Part shown: piece after piece, positions 1 to 5,292 of the stretch
How positions within the stretch are numbered: position 1 is the first letter of the stretch
How the letters are laid out: the number at the start of each line of letters is the position of its first letter
DNA from: Selenomonadaceae bacterium UBA2897
GTDB taxonomy: Bacteria; Bacillota; Negativicutes; Selenomonadales; Selenomonadaceae
Assembly: GCA_002350105.1 (NCBI GenBank)
Contig: DEDT01000038.1
Coordinates: 3,741-9,253, forward strand
Direction: 5' to 3'
Length of the DNA stretch: 5,513 nucleotides
Made by a program: the position numbers and the translations under genes
Notes under the pieces: model-generated
What the model saw: the letters and a program-made list of their open reading frames with translations, nothing else
The model's database searches: none
What the model was told of the DNA's origin: nothing

Positions 1-345
1 GCATCCTGCACCGAGGCGCTGGCAGAGCGCTTCCGTGGCGGCGTAGCGGAGAGCATTGAGCTGCCGTCCTGGGCGGTGGCCGAGGTTGAAGCCATTCGTC
101 AGCTCGAGGCACAGAAGAAGGAGCTTGATGCGAAGATCACGGCGGGCAAGAACCGGCTGAAAGAGTTCATGGGAGACCACGAAACGGCCATTTGGGGCAC
201 GGAGAACGAGGGCGGCCGCATCACATGGAAGACACAGAAGGGCCGCACATCCATCGACAGCAAGCGCCTGAAGGCCGACCACCCCGATATCTTCGACGCG
301 TACAGTAAAGTCGGCAAGCCGATTCGCGTCTTCCGCATCGCATGA
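1..345 (+). CDS. YqaJ-type viral recombinase/exonuclease, C-terminal fragment (5' end outside window)
   Basis: The frame is open from the first base, so only the last 114 residues are present; the GTG at 76 is internal, not a start. The visible part has a charged helix likely to form a coiled coil (around QLEAQKKELDAKITAGKNRL), then GDHETAIWG, a short strand ending ITWKTQKGR, and a tail with KRLKADHPDIFDAYSK and a final RVFRIA. That order is typical of the C-terminal end of YqaJ-family phage exonucleases, which resect double-stranded ends 5' to 3' like lambda Exo. The catalytic PDDEXK core would lie upstream and cannot be checked here. A recT gene starting 29 bases downstream supports the call, since these two genes normally sit together as a recombination pair. 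The family is recognised from the tail and from context only. Confidence 0.8.
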   Translation, partial: ASCTEALAERFRGGVAESIELPSWAVAEVEAIRQLEAQKKELDAKITAGKNRLKEFMGDHETAIWGTENEGGRITWKTQKGRTSIDSKRLKADHPDIFDAYSKVGKPIRVFRIA

Positions 346-359
346 TTCACGATTATCAG

Positions 360-365
360 AAAGGA
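360..365 (+). promoter_or_regulatory. Ribosome binding site selecting the recT start
   Basis: AAAGGA lies 9 bases before the ATG at 375. The other in-frame ATG, at 342, overlaps the upstream stop codon as ATGA but has no purine-rich sequence in front of it. The site therefore favours 375, although re-initiation at 342 through the overlap cannot be excluded. Confidence 0.55.
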
Positions 366-374
366 TTGATTACT

Positions 375-1244
375 ATGGCATCCACCAAGGGCGGCATTAT
401 CGCCGCAAAGAAGAATGAGGTCCAGGCAGGAAAGGCGAAGGGACTGCAGTCCCTCGTCATGAGCATGGGGCCGCAGATCGGCAAGGCCCTGCCGACGGTA
501 CTGACGCCGGAACGCTTCACGCGCATTGTGCTGACGGCGCTCTCGTCGAACCGGCAGCTGCAAGAGTGCACGCCGCCGTCCTTCCTCGGCGCAATGATGC
601 AGGCGGCCCAGCTCGGCCTCGAGCCGAACACGCCACTCGGCCAGGCCTATCTCATCCCGTACCGCAACCACGGCGTCCTCGAGTGCCAATTTCAGATCGG
701 CTACAAGGGCCTGCTGGCACTCTTCTATCGCTCGGGCGGCAAGGACCTGCAGGCGCATGAGGTACACGAGAACGACACGTTTGAGTATGAGCTTGGCCTC
801 GAGCCGAAGCTCCGCCATGTGCCAGCACTCACGGATCGCGGGCCGGTCATCCTCTACTACGCCGTCTACCACACCAAGGACGGTGGCAGCGGCTTCGCTG
901 TGATGAGCGTGGACGATATCAAGGCGCATATGCACCAGTTCAGCAAAGCGGCCGGCAAGGGCTTCTCGCCGTGGTCGACCAACTTCGACGAGATGGCCAA
1001 GAAGACCGTCATCAAGAAGGTGCTCAAGTACGCGCCAATGGCGACCGACTTCGTCCGCGCCGTGGCCGCCGATGAGTCGATCAAGCACTACACCGAAAAG
1101 ACGGCCGACATCCTCGACGTCCCAAGTGAGACGGAGCACGAAACCATCGACGCCGACTACGACAAGGAGCAGCCGGAAGGAGAGAAGCACGTCGATACAG
1201 AGACCGGCGAGATCCTGAATGAGGAAGGCAACCTGAATCTGTAA
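375..1244 (+). CDS. recT: RecT-family single-strand annealing protein
   Basis: This 289-residue protein would anneal complementary single strands exposed by the upstream exonuclease, as RecT or lambda Beta do. The sequence shows the family signature clearly: an early helix with a KALP motif, PERFTRIVLTAL, then PPSFLGAMMQAAQLGLEPNT followed by GQAYLIPYRN, and FQIGYKGLLALFYRSG. Later come the FSPWSTNFDEMAKKTVIKK block and a KYAPMATDF segment. The C-terminal 45 or so residues are acidic and probably disordered, ending TGEILNEEGNLNL. The length fits the family (about 270-310). The start at 375 is preferred because of AAAGGA at 360-365; starting at 342 would add 11 residues that do not look like RecT. 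It ends 17 bases before the replication initiator gene, so both are probably on one early transcript. Confidence 0.95.
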   Translation: MASTKGGIIAAKKNEVQAGKAKGLQSLVMSMGPQIGKALPTVLTPERFTRIVLTALSSNRQLQECTPPSFLGAMMQAAQLGLEPNTPLGQAYLIPYRNHGVLECQFQIGYKGLLALFYRSGGKDLQAHEVHENDTFEYELGLEPKLRHVPALTDRGPVILYYAVYHTKDGGSGFAVMSVDDIKAHMHQFSKAAGKGFSPWSTNFDEMAKKTVIKKVLKYAPMATDFVRAVAADESIKHYTEKTADILDVPSETEHETIDADYDKEQPEGEKHVDTETGEILNEEGNLNL

Positions 1245-1261
1245 GTTGAGGAGGCACGTCA

Positions 1262-2053
1262 ATGAACTACGTCAGACAACTGAATGCGTTCGGCGAGAAG
1301 AGCATCGGCGTGCTCAATGCCAGGGAACAGGCTATGTACTTACGGTTGTTCTTGATACACAACACGCTGCGCCGCCCAGAGTGGTTTACGGTATCCAATA
1401 CTCAGTTGATGCGGGAGCTCAAGATCAAGAGTGAGCATACCGTTATCAAGATCCGCGAGCAGCTACGTCAAAAAGGATTTTTGATTTTCAGAAGCACCGG
1501 CCAAGGGAAGATGATTGCCTACCATATGCCGATACTTTACAGCGATACCCCTGCAAAAAATGCAGGGGTTGAGACTGGTACCCCTGCAAAAAATGCAGGG
1601 GACCCCTGTAAAAAATGCAGTGGTACCCCTGCAAAAAATGCAGACATCATAAAGAGTAAAGATATAAAGAATACTTCTACTACTACAGCGTCACCCCAAG
1701 ACGAGAATTTCCGTCAGGTAGTCGAGGCATACGAAAAGAGTATCCGACCCATACCGAGTCCGGCAGACTTGGAGCGGCTCGGAGATTGTCTAGATCACTA
1801 CGGCAAGGACGCGCTACTCAAAGCCATCGACCGGGCAGATTATCGAGCCCACCGAAGTATGGGGTACATCGAGGGAATCCTGAGGAGCTGGGAGCAGAAC
1901 GGATATGACGATCCAGAGGAGGAACATGGACATGGAAAAGCAGATGGATCCAGACCTGCAAATAATACTGGCCGAAATCACAAGAAAGCGCGCCGCTTTG
2001 ATCCAGAAGCCGAGCGGCGCAAGTGGGCCAACGAGAAGTCCGGCTGGGATTGA
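1262..2053 (+). CDS. Phage replication initiator with winged-helix and DnaD-like domains
   Basis: A perfect AGGAGG (1249-1254) lies 7 bases before this ATG. The 263-residue product has three parts. Residues about 11-85 look like a winged helix for DNA binding (NTQLMRELKIKSEHTVIKIREQLRQKG is split here by position: the recognition region is about 47-72). Residues 95-127 are a low-complexity linker with TPAKNAG-type repeats. Residues about 146-216 resemble a DnaD/DnaB_2 domain, ending in the usual GYIEGILRSWEQNG pattern. A charged tail (217-263) is encoded mostly where the next gene overlaps. Proteins of this layout act as phage replisome organisers: they bind the origin and recruit the helicase loader, here the next gene. 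The linker DNA carries four palindromic repeats that are probably the binding sites, as in lambda O. The CKKC pair in the linker comes from an off-frame repeat and is unlikely to be a metal site. Confidence 0.85.
   Translation: MNYVRQLNAFGEKSIGVLNAREQAMYLRLFLIHNTLRRPEWFTVSNTQLMRELKIKSEHTVIKIREQLRQKGFLIFRSTGQGKMIAYHMPILYSDTPAKNAGVETGTPAKNAGDPCKKCSGTPAKNADIIKSKDIKNTSTTTASPQDENFRQVVEAYEKSIRPIPSPADLERLGDCLDHYGKDALLKAIDRADYRAHRSMGYIEGILRSWEQNGYDDPEEEHGHGKADGSRPANNTGRNHKKARRFDPEAERRKWANEKSGWD
1547..1643 (+). repeat. Four palindromic iterons, probable replication origin inside the initiator gene
   Basis: The core ACCCCTGYAAAAAATGCAG occurs four times, starting at 1547, 1580, 1602 and 1625. Copy 1 is a full inverted repeat: 9-base arms (1547-1555 and 1561-1569) around five A. 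Copy 2 keeps arms of 8 bases (1581-1588 and 1594-1601). Copy 3 has a C-to-T change in the left arm and GTGG in place of GGGG on the right. Copy 4 loses the right-hand GGGG. Spacings are 33, 22 and 23 bases. Because 22 is not a multiple of three, copy 3 is translated as DPCKKCS while copies 1, 2 and 4 give TPAKNA. The DNA is thus conserved despite the change of frame. Lambda has four palindromic iterons at the same kind of position within gene O. The origin role is inference; the repeats are seen directly. Confidence 0.75.
1644..1687 (+). other. A+T-rich stretch next to the iterons, possible DNA unwinding element
   Basis: Directly after the fourth iteron about three quarters of the bases are A or T, with runs such as ATAAAGAGTAAAGATATAAAG, in a window that is otherwise G+C-rich. 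In lambda-type origins an easily melted A+T-rich segment lies beside the iterons within the initiator gene. The same segment encodes a polar linker (IIKSKDIKNTSTTT), which would tolerate such composition. The unwinding role is inferred from position and composition only. Confidence 0.45.
1917..1922 (+). promoter_or_regulatory. Ribosome binding site selecting the helicase-loader start
   Basis: AGGAGG lies inside the coding sequence of the initiator gene. It is 9 bases before the ATG at 1932, but only 3 bases before the ATG at 1926 and downstream of the ATG at 1905. The start at 1932 is therefore the best choice. Confidence 0.65.
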
Positions 2054-2666
2054 TGCACGCGAGCAGGCGAAGCACATCAAGGCGCTTGAGTTTGCGGGCA
2101 TCGGCAAGCGCTATCAGGGCATCACGTTCGAGAGTATCGAGCGGCGCGGGCTGCCGCCCGACTGGGATATCCGGCAGAACTACAAGGCCGTGAAGGCCTA
2201 CGCCTATGACATCCAGCAGAATGTCAAGCGCGGCTATGGCCTCATCCTCGCGGGCAACTATGGCACGCTCAAGACGACGATGGCTGTGGCCGTGATGCGG
2301 CACTGGATGAGCGTGCAGGATGGCGGTTGTCTCATTGTGCCGATGTGCTCGCTCATCGACAACCTCTTTACGATGCGGGCTCTCAGCAAAGAGGAGTGGG
2401 CACGTTACGAGCGCCGCATCCGCTCGACGCCTTTACTGGTCATCGATGACCTCGGCAGTGAGAATACCGACCAAAGCTGGGTACTCAGCAAAGTCGACAG
2501 CATCATCACCGAGCGGTACAACAAGATGCTGCCGATCATCGTGACGACAAATCTTAGCAAAGAGGAGCTGGCCGGTACATACTCAGGCCGCATCATGGAC
2601 CGGCTGCGCAACACCTCGCAGTGTTTGATATTTAGCGGAGCCAGCCAAAGGAAGGTGAGAGCATGA
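1932..2666 (+). CDS. DnaC-like AAA+ ATPase, putative helicase loader
   Basis: The 244-residue product matches the DnaC/IstB-like helicase loaders of phages, which deliver the replicative helicase to an initiator-bound origin. The Walker A motif is GNYGTLKTT (108-116), Walker B is LLVIDDLG (168-175) and sensor 1 is IIVTTN (202-207). A late GRIMDRLRNTS segment (219-229) holds arginines in the region where the arginine finger lies. The N-terminal 60 or so residues are polar, followed by the GIGKRYQGITFE stretch common to these proteins. In Walker A the glycine before lysine is replaced by Leu113. The gene overlaps the initiator gene by 122 bases in another frame, which is long for a phage operon; the start at 1932 is chosen from AGGAGG at 1917-1922. 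It ends with an ATGA overlap to the nuclease gene. Confidence 0.88.
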   Translation: MEKQMDPDLQIILAEITRKRAALIQKPSGASGPTRSPAGIDAREQAKHIKALEFAGIGKRYQGITFESIERRGLPPDWDIRQNYKAVKAYAYDIQQNVKRGYGLILAGNYGTLKTTMAVAVMRHWMSVQDGGCLIVPMCSLIDNLFTMRALSKEEWARYERRIRSTPLLVIDDLGSENTDQSWVLSKVDSIITERYNKMLPIIVTTNLSKEELAGTYSGRIMDRLRNTSQCLIFSGASQRKVRA

Positions 2667-3010
2667 CAAACAGCAGGGCCAAGGGCAAGGCCGGCGAGCT
2701 GGAGTTTGCCAGGCTTTGCCGGTCGATGGGCTACGAGGTGCGCCGGACAGCGCAGTATTGCGGGAAGACCGGCGATGCGGCGGACTGTGTCGGCCTGCCT
2801 GGCATCCACATCGAGGTCAAGCGCGTCGAGCATTTGAATATCGATGATGCGCTCGATCAGGCGCGGCGCGATGCCGAGGCGAAGCATGACGGCAGCTTGC
2901 CGATCGTGGCTCACCGGCGCAACCACACGCGCTGGAAAATCACGATGGATGCGGCCGATTGGTTTGAGATTTTCAGAGAGTGGGAAGCAGGGAGGAGTAA
3001 GGAAGCATGA
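2663..3010 (+). CDS. PDDEXK nuclease, Holliday-junction-resolvase type
   Basis: This 115-residue protein has the layout of small PDDEXK nucleases found in phage replication clusters. Visible are a conserved glutamate in a GKAGELEFARL helix (Glu12 or Glu14), the strand GYEVRRTAQY, Asp41 in GDAADCVGLPG, and the catalytic pair Glu51-x-Lys53 in IHIEVKRVE. After these come NIDDALDQARRDA and a closing HRRNHTRWKITM strand. The family includes archaeal-type Hjc-like resolvases and structure-specific endonucleases. A role in resolving recombination or replication intermediates fits the neighbouring recT and replication genes, but the exact substrate is not shown by the sequence. It overlaps the stop of the helicase-loader gene (ATGA, 2663-2666) and has AAGGTGAG-like purines just upstream, so translation is probably coupled. 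Confidence 0.8.
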   Translation: MTNSRAKGKAGELEFARLCRSMGYEVRRTAQYCGKTGDAADCVGLPGIHIEVKRVEHLNIDDALDQARRDAEAKHDGSLPIVAHRRNHTRWKITMDAADWFEIFREWEAGRSKEA

Positions 3011-3369
3011 ATCATGTGACACTTTCGGGCACGGTGTTCGAACCGGAGAGCCGTATAGCGAAGTCGGGGATGGCGGTGCTGACGTTCCGCCTGTCGTACT
3101 ACCAGGGCAAGGGTAAGGACGGCAAGGCAAAGTATGGCGGCATCGATGTGACGGCATTCGACCGGCTGGCGCACGCGTGGGATGGCCAGCTGCAGAATAA
3201 AGACAAGGCCATCGTGACTGGCCATATCACGTTGGACAAGTGGGAGAAGGACGGCAAGAAATACTACAAGCATCGACTGATCGCGGACGACATCGGCAAG
3301 CAGCTGGACCTGTTCGCAGATGTCAAGCCGAACGGGCAGTATATCCAAGATGAGGAAGTGCCGTTCTGA
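3007..3369 (+). CDS. ssb: Single-stranded DNA-binding protein
   Basis: The 120-residue protein is a short SSB. It opens with MNHVTLSGTV, the usual first strand of the OB fold, and continues with the MAVLTFRLSYYQGKGKDGK strand-loop, IDVTAFDRLA and a KAIVTGHITLDKWEKDGKK segment, all in family order. It ends in DEEVPF, an acidic tip like the DDDIPF of host SSB that docks repair and replication proteins. The linker between fold and tip is only about ten residues, shorter than in cellular SSB. Its job would be to cover single strands made by the exonuclease and at the fork. The start overlaps the nuclease stop (ATGA, 3007-3010), with GGAGGAG at 2991-2997 nine bases upstream. Confidence 0.93.
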   Translation: MNHVTLSGTVFEPESRIAKSGMAVLTFRLSYYQGKGKDGKAKYGGIDVTAFDRLAHAWDGQLQNKDKAIVTGHITLDKWEKDGKKYYKHRLIADDIGKQLDLFADVKPNGQYIQDEEVPF

Positions 3370-3436
3370 GCGCCTGAGACGCGCTAGAACAGGCATCTAT
3401 AGCAAAACGCATATAAGGGTATAGGTGGAGAGTGAA

Positions 3437-3871
3437 ATGAGTACAGCAAGGAGAATGCGGCGGAAACTGAACCGGGCGCTGCCGGGAGCAGACGTCGAGA
3501 CGATACAGAAGACACTCACGGCCATGCGGGTGGCAGCTGAGGAGCAGACAGCCGACAGGATCTACAAGAAGCTTCGGCGGGACATCCAGAAGCCATCCGA
3601 GGCGTATGCAACTGGTGTTGCCGACGCATTCGCCTCCGTCATCGGCTTTCTGAGAGATGGCGGCCTCGGCGCGCCGTTTGGAGCAACGCGCCTCGAGCGC
3701 TTTGTTGAGCAGTTCGTCGTGTATCAGGACGGCTTGCACGACGGCAAGATCCGGTCATCTGACATCAATGACGCTATCGAAGAAGAGATTGGCTGGAGCA
3801 TGACAAAATCGATTGATCGGGCATTCAGGGCGCTGGATGCGAAGAAGGGAGTGCAGGAGAGTGGACACTGA
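3437..3871 (+). CDS. Phage protein of unknown function, 144 residues
   Basis: I do not recognise a family. The product begins with a basic segment (MSTARRMRRKLNRALPG), followed by mostly helical sequence and a central FASVIGFLRDGGLGAPFGATRLERF region. The end is a charged helix (SMTKSIDRAFRALDAKKG). No signal peptide, membrane span or catalytic motif is evident. The ATG at 3437 is preferred over the GTG at 3425 because AGGTGGAG (3423-3430) lies six bases before the ATG and would be inside the start region of the GTG. The gap from ssb (3370-3436) has a small inverted repeat, AGCGC/GCGCT (3369-3385), without a T tract. The position suggests an accessory early gene. Confidence 0.75.
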   Translation: MSTARRMRRKLNRALPGADVETIQKTLTAMRVAAEEQTADRIYKKLRRDIQKPSEAYATGVADAFASVIGFLRDGGLGAPFGATRLERFVEQFVVYQDGLHDGKIRSSDINDAIEEEIGWSMTKSIDRAFRALDAKKGVQESGH

Positions 3872-3929
3872 GAAATATATCGAGCTGACGGGGCGGTGCT
3901 GCCAAAAGTACGGAGGCAACTTGGTATGA
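3861..3929 (+). CDS. Possible 22-residue linking peptide (GTG start)
   Basis: A small frame runs from GTG 3861 to TGA 3927-3929, giving a peptide that begins MDTEKYIELTGRCC and ends YGGNLV. It overlaps the end of the previous gene by 11 bases, and its stop overlaps the next gene's ATG as ATGA (3926-3929), the coupling pattern used elsewhere in this operon. GGGAG (3847-3851) lies about nine bases upstream. An in-frame ATG at 3837 would give 30 residues with a basic front. It fills an otherwise uncoded gap of 54 bases. It may instead be a translational bridge or chance, and no family is recognised. Confidence 0.25.
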   Translation: MDTEKYIELTGRCCQKYGGNLV

Positions 3930-4135
3930 GCCGCATCTATGCCCTTTATAAGGGCGAACAGAATCTTGCGGATGGCACGCTTGAGGAGATTGCCAGAAAG
4001 ACCGGCAAGACCTACAAATCGTTGAAGTGGATGACCTACCCGAGCCACAAAAGGCGGATTCAGCAGCGGATCCACAAGGTCGGGGTCTTGGAGCTGGTGG
4101 ATCTTGGAGAGGAGAATGACCATGCTGAGGAATGA
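3926..4135 (+). CDS. Small HTH-like phage protein, 69 residues
   Basis: The product starts MSRIYALYKGEQNLADGTLEEIARKTGK and continues YKSLKWMTYPSHKRR. The GTLEEIARKTGKTYKSLKWM part has the spacing of a helix-turn-helix, with the second helix ending before the YP. Small proteins with the pattern YxLYKGxxxxADGTxxEIAxxTG followed by an aromatic/Tyr-Pro segment are common in Gram-positive-type phages; their function is not known to me. The ATG at 3926 has CGGAGG (3911-3916) nine bases upstream, better than the GTG at 3896 that would extend the frame by ten residues. It overlaps the next gene by 14 bases. DNA binding is inferred from the motif only. Confidence 0.65.
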   Translation: MSRIYALYKGEQNLADGTLEEIARKTGKTYKSLKWMTYPSHKRRIQQRIHKVGVLELVDLGEENDHAEE

Positions 4136-4337
4136 AGAAGGATACACCGACCCAGTCGCAGACAAAGTCTTTTCGAGAGTGCTTAAAAAGCCGCCGCTAA
4201 ATGAACAGGATGCCAAGTCGCTTTCACGCATCAAGCACCTGATGAGCATCGTGCGCTTCGCGGCCAGCGAGTTCGGCTTCGACATCGAGGAGCGTGTGAT
4301 CCTGCGCGACAAGCAGACGGGAAAGATTTGGAGGTGA
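4122..4337 (+). CDS. Small phage protein of unknown function, 71 residues
   Basis: Not recognised as a named family. The protein opens MLRNEEGYTDPVADKVFSRVL, then has a helical middle (LSRIKHLMSIVRFAASEFGF) and ends IEERVILRDKQTGKIWR. Three in-frame starts exist: TTG 4104, ATG 4116 and ATG 4122. AGGAG (4110-4114) lies 7 bases before 4122 but only 1 base before 4116, so 4122 is chosen. The front EEGYTDPVA pattern recurs in small phage genes near replication clusters. No membrane span or motif for catalysis is visible. It overlaps the upstream gene by 14 bases and the next start follows 4 bases after its stop. Confidence 0.65.
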   Translation: MLRNEEGYTDPVADKVFSRVLKKPPLNEQDAKSLSRIKHLMSIVRFAASEFGFDIEERVILRDKQTGKIWR

Positions 4338-4341
4338 TTCA

Positions 4342-4518
4342 ATGGACATCATGAGTTTGCTGATTATCTGGCTGGCGTTTTGCTTTGGGGCATGGGTGAT
4401 CCTGGTGGTTGTTTTCAGAGTCACGGGCAACAAGCGCCGGCGAAATTGCAAGTGGCTGAGGGAGTTGCAGCGCATCGAAGACGAGGAGCAGGCAAGGGCT
4501 TTGAGCCGAAAGAAATGA
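4342..4518 (+). CDS. Small single-span membrane protein, 58 residues
   Basis: A short gene with one of the best ribosome binding sites in the window: GGAGGTGAT at 4330-4338, 7 bases between GGAGG and the ATG. Residues about 5-25 are strongly hydrophobic (SLLIIWLAFCFGAWVILVVV), enough for one membrane helix. They are followed by a basic cluster (KRRRNCK) and a charged helix (LRELQRIEDEEQARALSRKK). By the positive-inside rule the C-terminus would face the cytoplasm. Function is unknown. Holin-like roles are less likely, because a holin normally sits with lysis genes and this one lies in the early/middle region. The following gene's longest possible start would overlap its stop. Confidence 0.7.
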   Translation: MDIMSLLIIWLAFCFGAWVILVVVFRVTGNKRRRNCKWLRELQRIEDEEQARALSRKK

Positions 4519-4524
4519 TGGTAT

Positions 4525-4555
4525 GCCAGGGAGTCTGCGCGTCTCCCTGGCTTTT
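4525..4555 (+). terminator. Hairpin between the small-gene cluster and the regulator, terminator-like
   Basis: GCCAGGGAG (4525-4533) and CTCCCTGGC (4543-4551) form a perfect 9-bp stem with a 9-base loop, followed by TTTT and then GTG. It lies 7 bases after the membrane-protein stop and 24 bases before the regulator's GTG. The T run is short, so termination may be partial. It could act as an attenuator that sets the level of the regulator, or as a transcript-stabilising or processing structure. Confidence 0.5.
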
Positions 4556-4560
4556 GTGCG

Positions 4561-4566
4561 GGGAGG
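4561..4566 (+). promoter_or_regulatory. Ribosome binding site selecting the GTG start of the regulator
   Basis: GGGAGG stands 8 bases before GTG 4575. Upstream in-frame ATGs (4380, 4515, 4518) would run translation through the membrane-protein gene or through the hairpin at 4525-4551. They lack sequence resembling the family. Confidence 0.65.
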
Positions 4567-4574
4567 ATGATACC

Positions 4575-5090
4575 GTGAAAGAACTCAAGGGATACAATGA
4601 CTACGTTGAAATCGTGAAGCGCTACATGAGCCAGTACGGCCGGATGCGCGGGACGGCGGAGAGTATGCGTATGCGAGCAAAGACAATCCGAGAGGAGCTT
4701 TCGAAGGACTTCGATATCGCGGCACCGATTTCAAAGTACGGGGACCAGGTTGGCGGCGGTTCACCAGAGCTCAACGCCGTGGAAGCAGCCGCCGATCGGC
4801 GCGCAAAGAAGGCCAAGATGGCGGCATGGTACGATGCCCAGGCGGATGCCATCGAGCATCGGCTGAAGCTTGTCGACCATGCGCTTTCCTGTCTCGGCGA
4901 TCGGGAGCAGTATTTGCTGAGGGGTTACTATTTCGAGCGGAAAACATGGGTAGAGCTGGCAGTGGACCTGTACATCTCGGAGTCATGGGCGCGGAAGACT
5001 GGCGGGCGTGCTGTGAAAACGATGGCGACCATCATCTTCGGCGAGGATGCTGTCCCCGAGCAGATGGCGTTTCACTTCGCAGCACTATAA
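4575..5090 (+). CDS. ArpU/sigma-region-4-like regulator, putative late transcription activator
   Basis: Starting at GTG 4575 the protein has 171 residues. The N-terminal half (about 1-100) is charged and helical, with the KGYNDYVEIVKRYMSQYG opening typical of phage regulators in this position, and includes a helix rich in Ala, Lys and Arg (68-95). Residues about 104-150 look like sigma-70 region 4: LGDREQYLLRGYYFERKTW, then VELAVDLYISESWARK as the helix-turn-helix and GGRAVKTM after it. ArpU- and RinA-type proteins with this kind of domain sit between the early and late regions of Firmicutes phages, where members of the group activate packaging and morphogenesis genes. The repeats and -10-like hexamer directly downstream (5100-5161) fit a target promoter. 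Activation is inferred; an HTH protein of this family is well supported. Confidence 0.8.
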   Translation: MKELKGYNDYVEIVKRYMSQYGRMRGTAESMRMRAKTIREELSKDFDIAAPISKYGDQVGGGSPELNAVEAAADRRAKKAKMAAWYDAQADAIEHRLKLVDHALSCLGDREQYLLRGYYFERKTWVELAVDLYISESWARKTGGRAVKTMATIIFGEDAVPEQMAFHFAAL

Positions 5091-5099
5091 AAATACTTC

Positions 5100-5161
5100 C
5101 GCTTTTGTGCCGCTTTTGTGCCGGATTTGTGCCGGATTTTGATGCAGATCTGTGAGATAAT
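5100..5161 (+). promoter_or_regulatory. Candidate late promoter with tandem 11-bp repeats
   Basis: Two identical copies of CGCTTTTGTGC (5100-5110, 5111-5121) are followed by CGGATTTGTGC (5122-5132) and a longer variant CGGATTTTGATGC (5133-5145). Eleven bases later comes GATAAT (5156-5161), a 5/6 match to the -10 hexamer, with no good -35 at the right distance. Sites one helical turn apart on one face of the helix, covering the -35 zone, are what an activator-dependent promoter would show. The regulator gene ends 9 bases before the first repeat, so it is the natural candidate to bind here. Binding is inference. Confidence 0.45.
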
Positions 5162-5292
5162 AGTAGCATCGGATGTCTGGATGAGACAGACGATAACTCT
5201 CCAAAACCATACCATACATCATGGGCGGGGCACTTTCATAATGGCGTTTGAACCTTGCAATTTTTTGCAATATGCGCTATCCCGCCCGGCAT

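Noticed and set aside
99..1262. Long open frame of 387 codons on the minus strand opposite recT
   Set aside because: It is antisense to two well-recognised genes, has leucine/valine/arginine-rich sequence typical of a mirrored G+C-rich gene and matches no family.
1601..1623. Zinc-binding CKKC site in the initiator linker
   Set aside because: The cysteines appear only because this iteron copy is read in a shifted frame; there is no second Cys or His pair.
1548..1643. CRISPR array
   Set aside because: There are four copies but the gaps are only 0-11 bases, the repeats are palindromic and lie inside a coding gene; these are iterons, not repeat-spacer units.
3369..3385. AGCGC/GCGCT hairpin after ssb as terminator
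   Set aside because: The stem is only 5 bp and no T tract follows.
4380..4574. Upstream extension of the regulator gene to ATG 4380 or 4515
   Set aside because: The extension runs over the membrane-protein gene in another frame and through the hairpin. GTG 4575 has a well-placed GGGAGG and the family-like sequence begins there.
5085..5270. Minus-strand frame of 61 codons across the tandem repeats
   Set aside because: It is covered by the promoter-like repeats, has no convincing start signal and would be the only minus-strand gene.
5255..5270. TTGCAA-TTTT-TTGCAA element as a fifth iteron or a terminator
   Set aside because: It shares only TTTTTTGCA with the reverse complement of the iteron core and lacks the CCCC/GGGG arms; the stem is A+T-rich and has no following T run.
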